From positions 15,314,001 to 15,378,000 of the forward strand of contig OU612065.1 in assembly GCA_914767715.1 (NCBI GenBank): a stretch of 64,000 nt of DNA. Direction: 5' to 3'. Source of the stretch: Membranipora membranacea (taxonomy: Eukaryota; Bryozoa; Gymnolaemata; Cheilostomatida; Membraniporidae). The position numbers were made by a program, and so were the translations under genes. The notes under the pieces are model-generated. The model did not search any database. It was not told the DNA's origin and saw nothing but the letters and a program-made list of their open reading frames with translations. Below are positions 1-12,500 of the stretch, one piece after another (the first letter of the stretch is position 1; every line of letters begins with the position of its first letter).

Positions 1-1900
1 GGACCAAGAATTAATGTGCTCGGCAACAGGCTCGTGCAATGTCTGAGATAGAAAATTTCCTGATAGCATATCTAGGATAGTAGGCCAGTTGTGGAACTAG
101 TGCTTTTAAATGTGGCCTTCATTGGTGATAATGAATAAATTGTGTCAAATGAACAGGTGTAATGTGTTTTGTCTTGGGCTTAATTCTCATGAGGGGCGAT
201 TTTAAATAGCGTCTCAAGTCCTAGACCAAGTGTCATTCTAGAAGCACCAATAGCAATTGTTTGGTCAATGGTCATTAACACCTGCAGAGACCGGAGAGGC
301 TTTCTCGTTCATTTGGTGATATAACTAGCCTAAGTCACTCTACTATCTCTGTGCGCTCCTAGATACCTGACATATTATTTTATGTGGCCATTGAATATTT
401 TGCGCTTTGGTAATTTGAATTTTGAGGTTTTAAGTGACGGTTTGTGATTTACACACAAGTTTCTTTAATACCTTGTGCAGTGGTAGTTAAGCTGTTGATA
501 ACCATCTTCACAAGTAGTTGTTCAACCTGACTTATTGTAGTTGTCTGAGGCTGGCTGGTATGTAGGGGTCTTTCAACGGGAATTTTGGGAACTCTTTAGT
601 GAATTTTGGGGCTGTGTAATTTTACAGTAGGCTTTTTATTGATTCTTGAGTGGTGTGATCAAATGGCCCTTGTATAATCAAGAAATTTATGTCATACATA
701 CACAATTAAATGAATCAAAGTAATGCTATATCCGTGGATCTGATTTCTGGGGGACTTAGAATATAGCTCCAGTATATGTATCACTCAAGAGATATGAAGA
801 AAGAAACCTGTAAAGCTAATGTGACAGAAGGAACTCAAGTCATAATACACTTGCTTACACGGTTTCTGAATGAATATAACATATATTTATGATCAATGGA
901 TGCTGAAAAACGAATCGGCGATTTATGAAATGGTGATGAACTGGCTGGATAGTCAGTTATACTGTTCTGTACTGTATGATCCTAGACCTAGCTAGGGCTC
1001 TATGACAACACTAACCTGCCTTGGCTAGCACTAGGCCTACGCAACTGAAGAAACATCATTAGCCTATATGGAGAAAATATCTTACCAACCCAACACTGCT
1101 CATTGATGACTATTGTTTTGGGTCCTTTCATGTTATAAGAAAATGGGTAAATCATTTAAGGGCTGTTCACAGAGAACTGCGCTATGTGCAAGATTTCTCA
1201 TTCATTAGTATTCTTATTCATGCCAGCGGTCAATGACATGTGCAAATTTCTAACCAGAAAGAGAAAAATAATCCCAGATAATGACCACATTACAGGTTCT
1301 TTAGAAGGCCACCTGTCATTGATGTAGGGGTTAGTGAAAGGTAGGATGTCTCTTTCATAGACGTGTTATGAGAGCTGCGTATTGATGAGTTGTCTGCAGT
1401 AAAACTCTAAAACCATGCACAACTTGGTAAAAAGAAAGCATTAATATATGATGTAATCACTTGATATCTGATAATGTCTACAGTAATAAAATGGGAACAT
1501 TTACTTGAATGTGTGTTTACTCATATCAGGGAGAAAGGAGGTGAAATTTTGACGTTGATCGTTGTCTCCTCCTTGTTTATGAGAAGACAACTGCAATTAT
1601 AGGGATAATTAATTCAGGAAGGTGATACCATCCTGTCTGCTGATGCAAGGGAGTAAACTCCCAGCTGATACTTAATGTGGTATTGTAATGTAGTATTCAA
1701 TCACCCAAAATCTAATATTTTAGTTAGCGAAGTGTGTCATGTGTTTTTTTACTATGTACATATTGACCGCCTTTGCTGTTTAGCAATACATGAATCTGCT
1801 GTCTGAGTATTTACCCAATGCTTCATAATGCAAACTTAGCTGATGTGCTCATAGATAATTGCCTATAATTGACCATCGCATGTTTTATCTTATTTTGTAG
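1..1900 (+). other. Probable first intron or upstream region of the U1-C gene
   Basis: No coding exon is recognised. The expected start exon of U1-C (ATGCCNAA followed by a donor) is not present in this stretch, which suggests it lies left of the window. The acceptor TATTTTGTAG closes the intron at 1900. Confidence 0.5.
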
Positions 1901-3593
1901 GTATTACTGTGACTACTGTGATACATACCTCACTCATGACTCGGTAAGTAGCTTTGTCACGTATCATCCCTGTAACCTTAAATCAACCTGTCTAATTGTG
2001 GAACATCCATATATAACATGACCCAAATAGATGCCATCAAGATGGAAAAAGCTTTATTTTTGGTTAGAATCATCATAAACCTTATGACATAGATTGATCA
2101 AATGCCTGACTAGTTAAAACTGTGATAAATTGGGTCTTCTAATCGGGTATATTGCGTTGAGAGCAATATCTACGGTTGCTAATCTGTCGCACCATCAGGG
2201 TAAAATAAATAAGTCTGATGAAAATTGAGAAAAATGGTTCAATTTGAATAATATTCTTGGAATTGTGACGCAAGACCCGCTTGATGCCAGGTGGCACAAC
2301 CATTGCAGTTTAACACACATTCTGAGTATATTTAATGATTTTTGATTGTTTTAGCCATCTGTGAGGAAAACACATTGTAGTGGAAGGAAACACAAGGAGA
2401 ATGTGAGAATATACTATCAAAAGTGGCTTGAAGAACAAGTTCAAAAGCTCGTTGATGATACCAGTGAGTGATTTCAGTCAGCTTTTCTGTTGTAATTAAC
2501 TTATGGCAGCTTCTTGTTGTCAGATCTTTATGAAGTTTGATTTTGCATCAACTGTAACAATACCTTACATATAATTATAATCAAGTCTTAGACACACAAA
2601 AATCTTCAACAGTCACACGATATTACGGTAAATATGGACTTTGTAAGTAAATGAGACACATCTTTTTGTCTAACACCTAACTCTTCTCTTTTACAGCCGT
2701 TGCGTTCCAGCAAGGAAAACTGTCAAACAATCCATTTCAAGGTGGCGCTCCTGCCCCTGGTGCCGTTCCTGGTGGTGCTATGGTACCGCCACCTGCTAAT
2801 ATGGGAGGTATGTATGAGTCAAATTGTAAAAAAACAACAATGGTGAAGAGGGTGCATCCAAATGAGTCATTAGACATGCTCAAGGTTCCTATTTTAAACT
2901 GTACGAGCTGAGTTTCTCTCCAAGTTGGTTTGTGGCTAAGGCTATGACATGCTGAATTATATTTAAGTAGTTACTACGATCAACCTGTCTAGGGTGGTGC
3001 TGCTGTCAACATCTCATTGATCTGACACGCCCAAATATTCTGTCTCACGATAATTATGGCTATCGTTTTACTATCAGGGCCTGCTGGTGGACCACCTCCT
3101 GGAGTGGCACCTGGAGGACCACGGGGTATGCCCCCACCTCCACTGATGGGTATGGGAGGGCCGCCTGTTAGACCGATGATGGGTAAGTTGATTGTATTGC
3201 CAAAACCCGAATGGGCTGCTTGGTAAAATTGCGAAATCATACTGTATTGTTTATATCTTCTATCCATGTTTAAATTGCACATCTCATGCTGTACGATAAT
3301 TTTGTATATTTTTAGTTTTCTTATATTGTGTGAAAGTTGCCTTGTCATGATTATCTGTAAAGTCACAACTTATATTGTCGTGTTGGTATTTCTTTGGAAG
3401 GTTATGGTGGGGCTTCTCTTAAAATATTCAGCAATCTGAAATCATGTATTTACCGTTTGTCTTCACATCGACGTGCTCTATTGACAGAGCGCATGTTAAC
3501 ATCGAAAACTGATCGATTTCCTTTTTTACAGGAATGCCACCGATGGGACCAAGACCTATGATGGGAGGTCCCCCTCCAGGTATGATGCGATGA
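1901..3593 (+). CDS. SNRPC: U1 small nuclear ribonucleoprotein C (U1-C), 3' exons; first exon missing
   Basis: U1-C is a core protein of the U1 snRNP that stabilises pairing of U1 snRNA with the 5' splice site in the nucleus. Five exons join in phase: 1901-1943, 2355-2463, 2697-2807, 3078-3182 and 3532-3593, ending in TGA. The first reads [14 protein letters not shown] and the second continues [17 protein letters not shown], which together are the characteristic C2H2-type zinc finger (two Cys, two His) of U1-C. It is followed by a helix with YYQKW and then a low-complexity Pro/Gly/Met-rich tail, as in the family. Human U1-C starts MPK, so only about 8 coding bases (ATGCCNAA) should precede 1901. 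I searched 1-1900 for such an exon and did not find it, so the start is unplaced. The predicted full length is about 145 aa; human is 159. Identity is very sure; the short exon boundaries are sure to a few bases. Confidence 0.95.
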
Positions 3594-3862
3594 ACTGGAA
3601 CCAAAGCTTTTAGTCAAATGCTACCTAAAATATCGGACATTTCCAAAGAAGTGAACTATCTTTATATTTGACGTCATTTGTGAACTGAGCACCACAGCAA
3701 CAACACATCAAGAAGCTGCCACAGCTTTTTTCTGGCTGCCTTTTAAAAAAAGTCTGCACATGTTTTAGAAAAATGACATGACATTAGATTAATGTATTAT
3801 TGTACAAAAATATTGTAAATAAGCGATTCTATTGTAGCACAGCACGGATAAAATATTGTGGT

Positions 3863-3883
3863 AATAAATGGATAAAAATAAAA
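3863..3883 (+). promoter_or_regulatory. Polyadenylation signals of the U1-C gene
   Basis: AATAAA occurs at 3863-3868 and again at 3878-3883, about 270-290 bases after the U1-C stop codon. Either fits a normal 3' UTR length. The next gene on the other strand ends at 4122, so the two transcription units converge with a gap of roughly 230 bases. Confidence 0.6.
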
Positions 3884-4121
3884 CTTTTTAAAATCTGTGA
3901 CCGTGAACATGACGACTTGTTTGCATAAGAAAATAAGTGACTAAATTCAATAGAAATCATTAGGGCTAATGGCTGCTGACTTTAAAAGTATTAATACTTT
4001 TATCCCTTGAAATGATTGTTTGTTGAGCAAAAGAATGAATTCAATATTCACAGGCATAACTTGTGAAATGCTACCTGTAATGCAGCAGTGTGTGAGGTAT
4101 GCCCATGTACTTAGATGGGTG

Positions 4122-5183
4122 CTATTTATTTCCGGTGGTTTGATGTTCCAGCCAATGCTGACATTTGACTGTTGCTCTTTCTAGAACAAACTCAACTAGG
4201 TCTTCATCGTCCTCTGAATGACATGCATGCATACTTTGTAGGTTATTGTACCTGGAATCGTATCCTATAGGAGTTATCTCAAACTGTCGATCAGCTATTT
4301 GTAGTCCTCGACCATCTAACCCTGACCCAATAACGCTTGCTGGTCTTGCTGTACTTAAATTATCATCATCTTGGTCACTGTCAAATGTTTCTACTCTTTT
4401 TTTACGACCCACTCTAGCTGCAGTATGCGATATTGGTGCTTTGCATTCCAGTAGTGGCACAGTTTTACTCAGTGGGTTTTTCCTCCTTTTCTTTTTGCTG
4501 TACTTATTGGATGGTTCGGTGTGAATAATGCGTGGTAACAACGGTGGAAGAGCTAAATATTGGTTCTGTGCTTCTGTTTGCATAATCACAGGGAGAGCAT
4601 TTTCAAACGTCCTTTCATCAATGTTTGCATTTTCTCTTGTTTCACTAGAGACGAAGTGTCTGACTGACACGCTTTGAGGTTTTATGATATTATTGTCTTC
4701 ATAAAGCTGTAAGCAGTCGTTTCTATTATCTGTGTCTGTGATGTTTGTATGATTGTTGTGGTGCGCAGAATTGTCAGCTCTATCATGCTGCCTCATTTCC
4801 TTCAAGATCTCGTTATATGCTTCCTGTGCCTCTGTAGACATTCTGTTAAACATATCCATACCTGTAGCATTGTGGGAAGGCAAAAGTTCCTCGTCTGAAG
4901 ACATTCTTCTTGTGCTAAGTCCTCTGGTCCTCTCATTATCTTTACCTGAGTGTTCAAAATCACTTGTAGGCTCATTGCCGAATTTATTGATCCTTCTTCT
5001 TTTGTTTTTAGTTCCCATTGTTCTAGGCTGTCTCACATTGTTCGGCACCAGTGTTCTATTATCTTTGATAGGAGGCAATGTCCAATTGATATCATCTCTA
5101 TTGTCCATGTGTGCTGGCCACTGAGTGGCCCTTGTAAGCGACATGTTACTTTTCAGAGGCGGTAATACAATTCCTTGAGCCAT
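4122..5183 (-). CDS. Uncharacterised basic/acidic nuclear-type protein, 353 aa
   Basis: This is an intronless coding region of 353 codons on the minus strand. I do not recognise the family. The protein looks mostly disordered and charged. It has short basic clusters resembling nuclear localisation signals (KNKRRR near residue 59, KKKRRKN near residue 232, GRKKR near residue 260), an acidic run SDQDDDN soon after, and a C-terminal segment DEDLVEFVLERATVKCQHWL that looks like an amphipathic helix and may be the conserved part. The start is ATG at 5183. An upstream splice acceptor lies at 5205 (exon side GGTCAAG), and a matching donor follows base 5366. In the spliced upstream exon the frame runs into TGA, so that exon is 5' UTR and 5183 is the likely start. 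Codon-level function is inferred only from the long open frame and the clean splice context. Confidence 0.7.
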   Translation of the reverse strand: MAQGIVLPPLKSNMSLTRATQWPAHMDNRDDINWTLPPIKDNRTLVPNNVRQPRTMGTKNKRRRINKFGNEPTSDFEHSGKDNERTRGLSTRRMSSDEELLPSHNATGMDMFNRMSTEAQEAYNEILKEMRQHDRADNSAHHNNHTNITDTDNRNDCLQLYEDNNIIKPQSVSVRHFVSSETRENANIDERTFENALPVIMQTEAQNQYLALPPLLPRIIHTEPSNKYSKKKRRKNPLSKTVPLLECKAPISHTAARVGRKKRVETFDSDQDDDNLSTARPASVIGSGLDGRGLQIADRQFEITPIGYDSRYNNLQSMHACHSEDDEDLVEFVLERATVKCQHWLEHQTTGNK

Positions 5184-5205
5184 GTCTTCTTGTGGTCTTG
5201 ACCCT

Positions 5206-5400
5206 ATAATTAAAGAGAATATTCATTTTAATACAAAATGTCAGAGGCAGAAATATAGAATGGTGGGTACACTGTCAAATCAAAGCCCTTATCGAATGAT
5301 CACTATACAATAACCAACGATTTCGATTGACTCCTTGTTATAACGACCATAATGACACAACTTACCTGGACATAACTCTTTCACTCATTTGGATGCCTAG
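5206..5400 (-). other. Probable 5' UTR intron and leader exon of the 353-aa gene
   Basis: On the minus strand a leader exon ends at 5366 with the donor TCCAG|gtaag, and the intron closes at an acceptor just before base 5204. The leader exon contains in-frame TGA relative to the downstream coding frame, so it adds no protein. Its 5' end is not visible. This is inferred from splice-site consensus alone. Confidence 0.45.
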
Positions 5401-5409
5401 CATTAAAAT

Positions 5410-8400
5410 TAAAATTCAGCGGCATATGAAGTCTAGAGTGGTATGAGCTTATATTGCGAGTTGGCTAATGCGTAACTTAGATATAGTATTTCTATTTTAT
5501 AATGACACCATTTTTAATAACTATTTGCTTAGCATCACATTTCTTCAACTGTTAACACAATAGTTCAATGTTTTCTTGAAATCAATATAACAACAAGCAG
5601 GATTGTTCGGTGAATGTTTAAGATATTAAAATGAAGCACCTAATTTACAGAGGGTAGCGAGGCTGCCGTGCATTGACAGTGGCGAAGTTTATTATCTCAA
5701 GTAAGCCAGCATGCTGACCGATTAACAGATTGCATTGACCTTCAGACACTTGTACTTACTCGCTTTTTCAATGTTTGATAGTTTCAGCATTAGAATGTTT
5801 ATTGTATCTGCTGACTTAATTTTTTTAATGTTGCTGTCAGTCTGAGCCACTACGCTGCTATCATGTGTGTTCAGGTGTGTGTTCAGCTGTTCATAGTCGG
5901 CACTATGCTTGACTCAAAACTGATTTAATCTTATTTTAATCATTCTTAAATATCCCATATCAGTTTCAGTAGCGAAAGCAACATTGTTTACTTAAAACTC
6001 AATTCAAAAGGCAGCGGGATTTAAAACATGTAGTGCGTAACAATTTTAATTGATGTCATAGAAATTCTTAATGTTAACGCTCTCAGATCTTGTTAAGAAG
6101 TCGTATTCATATATTGCCTACACATGAAGGGTTATAATAATGTTGATTACCTCTGGCTGCTACGACAGCACACTGCATATAGGATTTGTGGATTTCCTTA
6201 GAGCCCTATTTACTTTAGTGTCTAGACTAAAGGGAAACTTGTTGCTCTTGAATTGGGGCCAGATGGCCAGGTGACCCCTCGACTAATTAAGAACACAATA
6301 ATGTTATATTTACGTACAAGTGTTATGTAGCCCTCCACTGTATTGTATTAAATCAGTTACCAATTTCCAGTTTCTGATGTTAGATTAAATCAAACGATTG
6401 ATAATATTATTGCCATGTCATATATAAAAAATCAAAATTATCTTCACAATTGAAGAGAAGTGTTAAGACGTTATTGATTTAATGAACAATGGGAGACAAC
6501 TCCTTGTTTTGCAATACCCTATGGCTATGCCTCCCTATAAAACGAGCCTTGCCATGTGGCCACAAAAAGGTGACCACAAGCCAAGGCTAATTTGTAACAG
6601 ACAGTGTGGTAGGGCAATTGTCACAAAAATGATATATCATCTTGGCATTAGAAATGGGTTGATAGATCTGTGACAATCGAAACTAATACATTGGGGCATT
6701 CAGATAAATTGTTAAATTTAGAAATTAAAGCCATACTTCAATTTCAAACATGATATCTTTTGAACGAGCCTTGATCCTCATGTTTTAGTAGCCTCTTACC
6801 AATGCCCGTTGCTTTAACTCTCGGTCTCAACAAATTTCATTATGGGCGTTTTCTAATTTGAACTGAGTTAATTTTTTGCTGATATGGTTTGAGCAAATAC
6901 ATTTAATACTAACATATTTGAGTTAATACATTCAATGCATAAACCCTGTATTTACAGCTTAGTTTGAATTTTTTCTACAGTAAAAAAATCTAGCCCCTTG
7001 ATCTTACTGTGCGAAAATAGAGAGAAGTTTTTAAATCTAAAAAGATTAGTTAATAAGCATGGCAGAGAAATTTGAATTTGGGCGACCAAACACGGCTTGA
7101 GATTTAAATAGCTTTGCGGCAGTATTAATTTCAGCTCTGAATGTGTTGAACATTTATGTGCCAGGGCAAATCGTGTCTCATTTCTTCAAGCGCCCAAGAA
7201 GATATAATAATAATCTACCAGGTCTCGATTTGTGTCAATCAATGGATTTTCTTGTTCAGCAAGATACAGATACAAAATAATATTATAACAGCTTACGCAT
7301 CGTTTAAATGAAAGGGCAAGGGTTTGAGGAAGGCCAAAAATCTCACAACTTACTAGTTCATTGGAAACAGGATATTTTTAAAAGTTGGATAGCCAGAACA
7401 GGGAGTCTGTCCCAAACTCCATGTACTAGAAGCAGCTAGAAGTTACCAAAAGAAGTGACCAAAGATTTTAAATAGACCTGGAGTTGTCATTTCTTGTTTC
7501 AATCTGTGCATTTGTATGAAGTTGTCCCCCTCACTCCAGTAGTTTAATTACAAGGTCATATCAATATCAATACTTGCCCAAGTTCTACATGATACTAAGG
7601 CAAGCTAGGACCGTTCAGCCTATAATTCTAGCCTTAAATCCTTCATTTGAATGAGACTGAAAAAAGTAGAGCAGAGAGGACCACTCATAGTTTTAGACTG
7701 AAAAGAATACATACAGGTTAGTGGGTGTACCTGCCTCATTAATTTCCTTGGAATCTGGAAATAGAGTAATTGTAAGGGAGTAAAAACTGTAAACATGTCT
7801 CTCATTGAAACCTGTCCCGACTGCTGTTGATTAAACTTATTATTGTTACACTCTCATCCAGACCTAGTCTGAGCCCCCCAGACTTTGCCCCCTGTCCGAC
7901 GGCCCCCCCAGACCTATCATCATCTATGTAATGTATGGATGTATGTTAGCCTCTAACTCCTTGGACTTGGTTAGCCTGTCTTGACTGACAAGCAACATTC
8001 CCCACACACCCACTGAACAACGAAGCTTGTCAAGACAGTCCAGAATGTATTACATGATAGTTAGTATGTATGACGTATGTATCATTCATGTAGGCCTAAC
8101 ATTGATTATGTACATTATAATTGTATGTCTATCTATGTAAGACTCAATCTATCATAATCATTGTTGTTCGCTCGGCTTGCGAGCTACCAACTAGGACAAA
8201 GTGACATTCAAGATGACTCCCATACTAACAATTAGGCTTAGCTTATCATCAGTTCGTCATGGCCTGGGAAACTGGTGCCTGCAAGCAGATCTTTGCTTAC
8301 AAACTCCTTGACATAACCATTTATTGAATGATGTTTAATGAATTAGTTCATAAGGAGTTCGGCATCAGCTTTCTGACCTCAGTATTATTGTGAAGGGAAG

Positions 8401-8600
8401 CTCATGTCTGCGGGAATGGATAACATTCAGTGTCATGGATTAGGTCAGGTTAGAAAGCAGGGGACTATCATTTTAAAATCTGCCAAAATTGTTAGGCTTA
8501 CTGATCTTCTCCTGGTGCTGATGATGAAATAGGTCTTCACGCATACCAGGCACTCAAGGAGCCTAGAAGCAGGGTCAGACTTTTGTCATTGTAAATAGAT
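5410..8600. other. Intergenic stretch without a recognisable gene
   Basis: Only short open frames occur, none with family resemblance or splice-supported continuation. The stretch is AT-rich. Its one distinctive piece is the G/C-tract repeat at 7858-8045, described separately. Promoters of the flanking divergent genes should lie here but show no motif I can defend. Confidence 0.5.
7858..8045. repeat. Dispersed repeat with C-tracts, copy 1
   Basis: The core at about 7866-7908 reads TCTGAGCCCCCCAGACTTT, then GCCCC and GTCCGACG, then a C-run. The same order appears on the opposite strand at 23451-23495, so these are two inverted copies of one dispersed repeat about 15.6 kb apart. Both copies also have nearby GCCTGTCTTGAC, at 7975 and 23513. 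Within copy 1, that motif and CTTGTCAAGACAG near 8026-8038 form an imperfect inverted repeat. The class of element is unknown; it may be a miniature DNA transposon. Confidence 0.6.
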
Positions 8601-8949
8601 TGGAATTCCAATGTAATGCATAGAAAGGCCATTCCCAACTTATTTCAATCCCAGGCATCAGAGAATGCTAAGACAAATTTTTGTTTCAACATATCAGTGT
8701 CACAGAAAAGCCACCATGGAATATAGTGCCATTTCCCCGAAAAATTTTACACGAATACATAGTCAAGCGCTGTAATTTTTCTGACTTAACACACCCAATC
8801 ATTACATTAAAAGCTTTCATCTTGGGAAGCGTTTTTCATTTGGTTTTGGTACTGTATATTGAAAAGAATTTTCAGGAACATCAATACCGACCAATATGTA
8901 TATTTATTTTCCATTACATTTTACATTTTGTAGACTCGTACGACTTATC

Positions 8950-9025
8950 TGGATTATACATTCACTCGTTCGGATTTGATTGTAAAGCTTGTTCTACTAA
9001 TTCTCACAAAAAGAAGATAACACAA
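8950..9025 (+). other. Candidate 5' UTR exon of the MARVEL-like gene
   Basis: A strong donor, CACAA|gtaagt, ends here at 9025. Joined to the acceptor before 9555 it creates ATG across the junction (A|TG), in frame with the four membrane exons. An open frame of 124 codons runs through this area (8681-9055). Read across the junction it would enter a different frame from the membrane protein, so I treat the exon as leader. The 5' limit is arbitrary. Confidence 0.35.
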
Positions 9026-9554
9026 GTAAGTATTTTGATTACCCATCATTTCTGAAATATTGATAACAGGTAATTGCGAGTGTCACTTCCAGTCAATCAG
9101 CAATGAGGCTTGGGTCTTTCGATTGGAATGAGCGTTGGGTTTTAGAGCGTGATCCTCACAATTGCTTCATTCTAGATCCTTGCTCTTTAGGTCTTGTATT
9201 TCCAATTAGCCAAATTCGTTTTAAAATATTTTGATCAAGAGACATATAACTAAGCAATAACGGGAGTGAGACCTCAGGCAGGAAGTCTCATTCACCTCAA
9301 GATGGCATGATCAGACTATAGCAGTTTTTGTAGTTGATCCCCTCCCCTCTAATACTTTTATCATTCAGGAAGTAGAAACTATGGACATGTTTTTTTTCCA
9401 CACACTTCTCTGATGCTTTATTATCGGCATACAGGACTGTACCGGAGGGCAATATTTATGGCTACTGTGCTACCCCGCTGCATAGCCATTTTATCGGGCT
9501 AACTTTTCGGTCTGTGAATATTTTCTGTTTACTCTTTGTACTCTTTTTTTATAG

Positions 9555-12500
9555 TGGCTGGAGGTCCTGCAAAGCCCCCCATCAAACCGAATCTGCCTTA
9601 CTGCTGCTCCATCAATCTACTGCTTCTCAAACTGCTGGAAATTGTAAGTTTTGATTTATGGAGAGAATAATATTTCAATTTTGCCTCACATTATAGGTAT
9701 ACAGCAGACGTTTAGGGTTCATATCTTACCAAACTAACAAATACACTTGAAGTGGGCATTATATGAATAGTCAGGGTCATAGAGGCTATTACATAAGTCA
9801 TTACCATCACATATTTCTCTGTTGCATGATAATTTGGATGCGCCAGTTGTTGGGAATGTGATGTCTCGTATCACTGTCCTATCTCTATCGATGTAAGTCT
9901 CAGCCATAAAACTCTCTATGAATGTTCATTTATGAAAGGTACATGAAAGTAATTTCCTCTCCTTTTATTTACCCTAGTATGACAACTTCAAGTGTAATAG
10001 CTAGTAAACAGTTATCAGATTCAAATTCCTGATTATAACATATTTAATGGGTGTGACTTCATTGATTGCAGACTGATTAGTCATGTTTCAAGTTGCCAAG
10101 CCTTTGTTGTTCGACCTGACCTATCAGATGAGTCACGAGATAAGTGATTCTTAGGCATGTTTTTTGTCATGGTTAGCTTGGCTTGATGTTTCAAAAGAAG
10201 AATCAATGAGAATTGATTGATAACATATCCAGTTATGGAAAAATTAAGCTATTATCATTAACTTCCCTAACATCAGATGTCACTGTACTCTTTATGCTCA
10301 GACACGCTGTCATATATTTAACGATAATGTTCTCTGCTTTATACTAAAGGTTATATCCGTATATGAATGACTGTTATGTTAGTGTCCTTCTGCCCTGCTG
10401 AAGGTCCAAGAATTATAATAATATTGTATTCTGTTATTATCTTTTAGGGCTGTACATTGGCAGCGTTGATAGTTGCCGCTCGGTTTGAAGGGGATGGAGC
10501 AATAATATTTATAGAGATTGTTTGTGCCCTGGTGGCTGTAACAGCATTGTCCTGGTCTGTTCTCTACTGCCTCAATATGAACGCCAGATTTCCAGAGTTC
10601 TTTTCAATACTGGTAAGTAGCCTACTAGAACCTTTATTATAGGTTTGTACTTCATTTGAATTCCTCTGCATTATTATTATTGTAATAAAAGAGATAATCT
10701 TCACCATCTTAATAGTGTAGCTGTTGAGCCAGTAATCTATTCTCATTGAATCATTTTTTTATAATCTGATGAATCTTTGGATAACTTTATTAGTAGTCCA
10801 TGTCTTTTTAGTCACATGCTTTGGGGTATGTCGTTCTACAAACAGGTTGTGAAATGCTCTATACACTTGGGAGCTCTTCATTGTAACGCCTTTTTGAATG
10901 AATCCTAAATTTTGCTACAATAATCACATACATCACATGTAAATTTCTCACACTGTATGTAAAAGCATGGTTTCATGATGCTTTGGGGTCGTTGTCCCGA
11001 TAAGTTTTAAAAAAATGCTCTGAGTAGGTCCCTATTCTGGGCCATCCTACATGATAATTATTGATTATTGAACATAGGAGAGTTTGCTTTGATGACATCA
11101 GTCACGATGATGTGAATTTAGTTGTTGGACCAATATCAATATGCGGATAGATCCAGGCTCCAGGGTGTTTCAATTTGAGTTTTTTTTTTAAAGTGCCTGG
11201 TGTCTCAGCGGGGAAGACCCAAAATTCTTAAAGTTTTTACTTTTGAGTCCTATGCGATTGTGACGGACGCTGGCCTTATGTCCGACTGCTGATAGAATAG
11301 AAGAACTAGTAATGGAATAGCTTGTTCAAATGGTTGCTTTTATGTTACCTGCTTTCAGCTCACCAAGCACTTGTCATTAGTTCAGGGGTAAGGTTATCAG
11401 ACTAGAGACATGACACCAATATGATTCTATTTCATCATTGTGCTTTTATTCCCACTTACAGATGTTTGCGTATAATGCAGTGATGTTAGTTCTGATGATT
11501 GGTGCCACAGCCGCTGCTGCTTATCTATGGCCTCAATTCAAAGTGTCCTTGTATCCTCATTATCTCATATGCACAGTAAGTAAATTATATTGTATTTTAA
11601 ACGTGTATGTATATAGGGTATAAAAATGACATACAACATATGTAAATTAATACATTTTATGGTACTTTTGGTAGTTACTTGTGTATATTTATGAAGTTCG
11701 TGTGACCTTAGCAGGGTAGCCTGGAATGTTAGAAAATTATGCCTGTACTACTCTTGCATACAAAACTTCCACTGCCTATATTCTTATATCAATTTGCTAG
11801 ATATCGTTAATCTGAACTCAGTCATAAAAAGGATGAAGATAAATATCAGTATGGTCATTGATTGTCTATTACAAAATAGGAAATGCTTGTCATTTTGTAC
11901 CAATTTAGAATATGATTGTATCATATAAAACAGTAATATCATCAGTTATGTCTGATTCATACACTTCATTTGGGTCGTGGCATAAAAAGCCCATATCATA
12001 CAAGTCCAAAGATAATTTCAAATTGAAACAGAAATCATTCGATTAATCTCATGAACTGAAAAAGTTATCATATCAGATTTGTATTGATGGCAGCCTTTGT
12101 CACACTGGAAATTAGAGATGAAGGGTCTCTGTCAAGTTAGAGAAGCCAATGATTCTAATAAAATCTGGATAGGCTGCTTAAAAAATAACTTAGGAATGTA
12201 ACTGCTGTTATGTGACATGGCAAAAAAATGAAATGAAAATAATGGATTGGCAAACTTACCAGAATATATTTGCGGAGGTATTGAGATCCATTTGAGTTTT
12301 GTGTGAATATTCCTTTGCCATGCTCCTCCCTGGTGGAAATGTACTCAACTGAAATATGTGTGCCTTGATAAAGGCCTCGCTTACACTCATTTTATAACTA
12401 CACTAATTGCTGGTTAATGAGTTTTCTTTGTATTTTATAGTTGAACCAATATTTCACTTAAAAAAACTGAATGATAATGAATGAGTGTGTTTTAATTAAC

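Noticed and set aside
2989-3366. 125-codon Pro/Gly-rich frame on minus
   Set aside because: It is the antisense of the U1-C Pro/Gly/Met-rich exon; its composition is explained by the real gene on +.
4246-5165. Several plus-strand frames of 71-123 codons
   Set aside because: They are antisense shadows of the 353-aa minus-strand gene, with no family signal.
8681-9055. 124-codon frame on + upstream of the MARVEL-like gene
   Set aside because: If spliced at 9025 it enters a different frame from the membrane exons, and it shows no recognisable domain; treated as chance or leader sequence.
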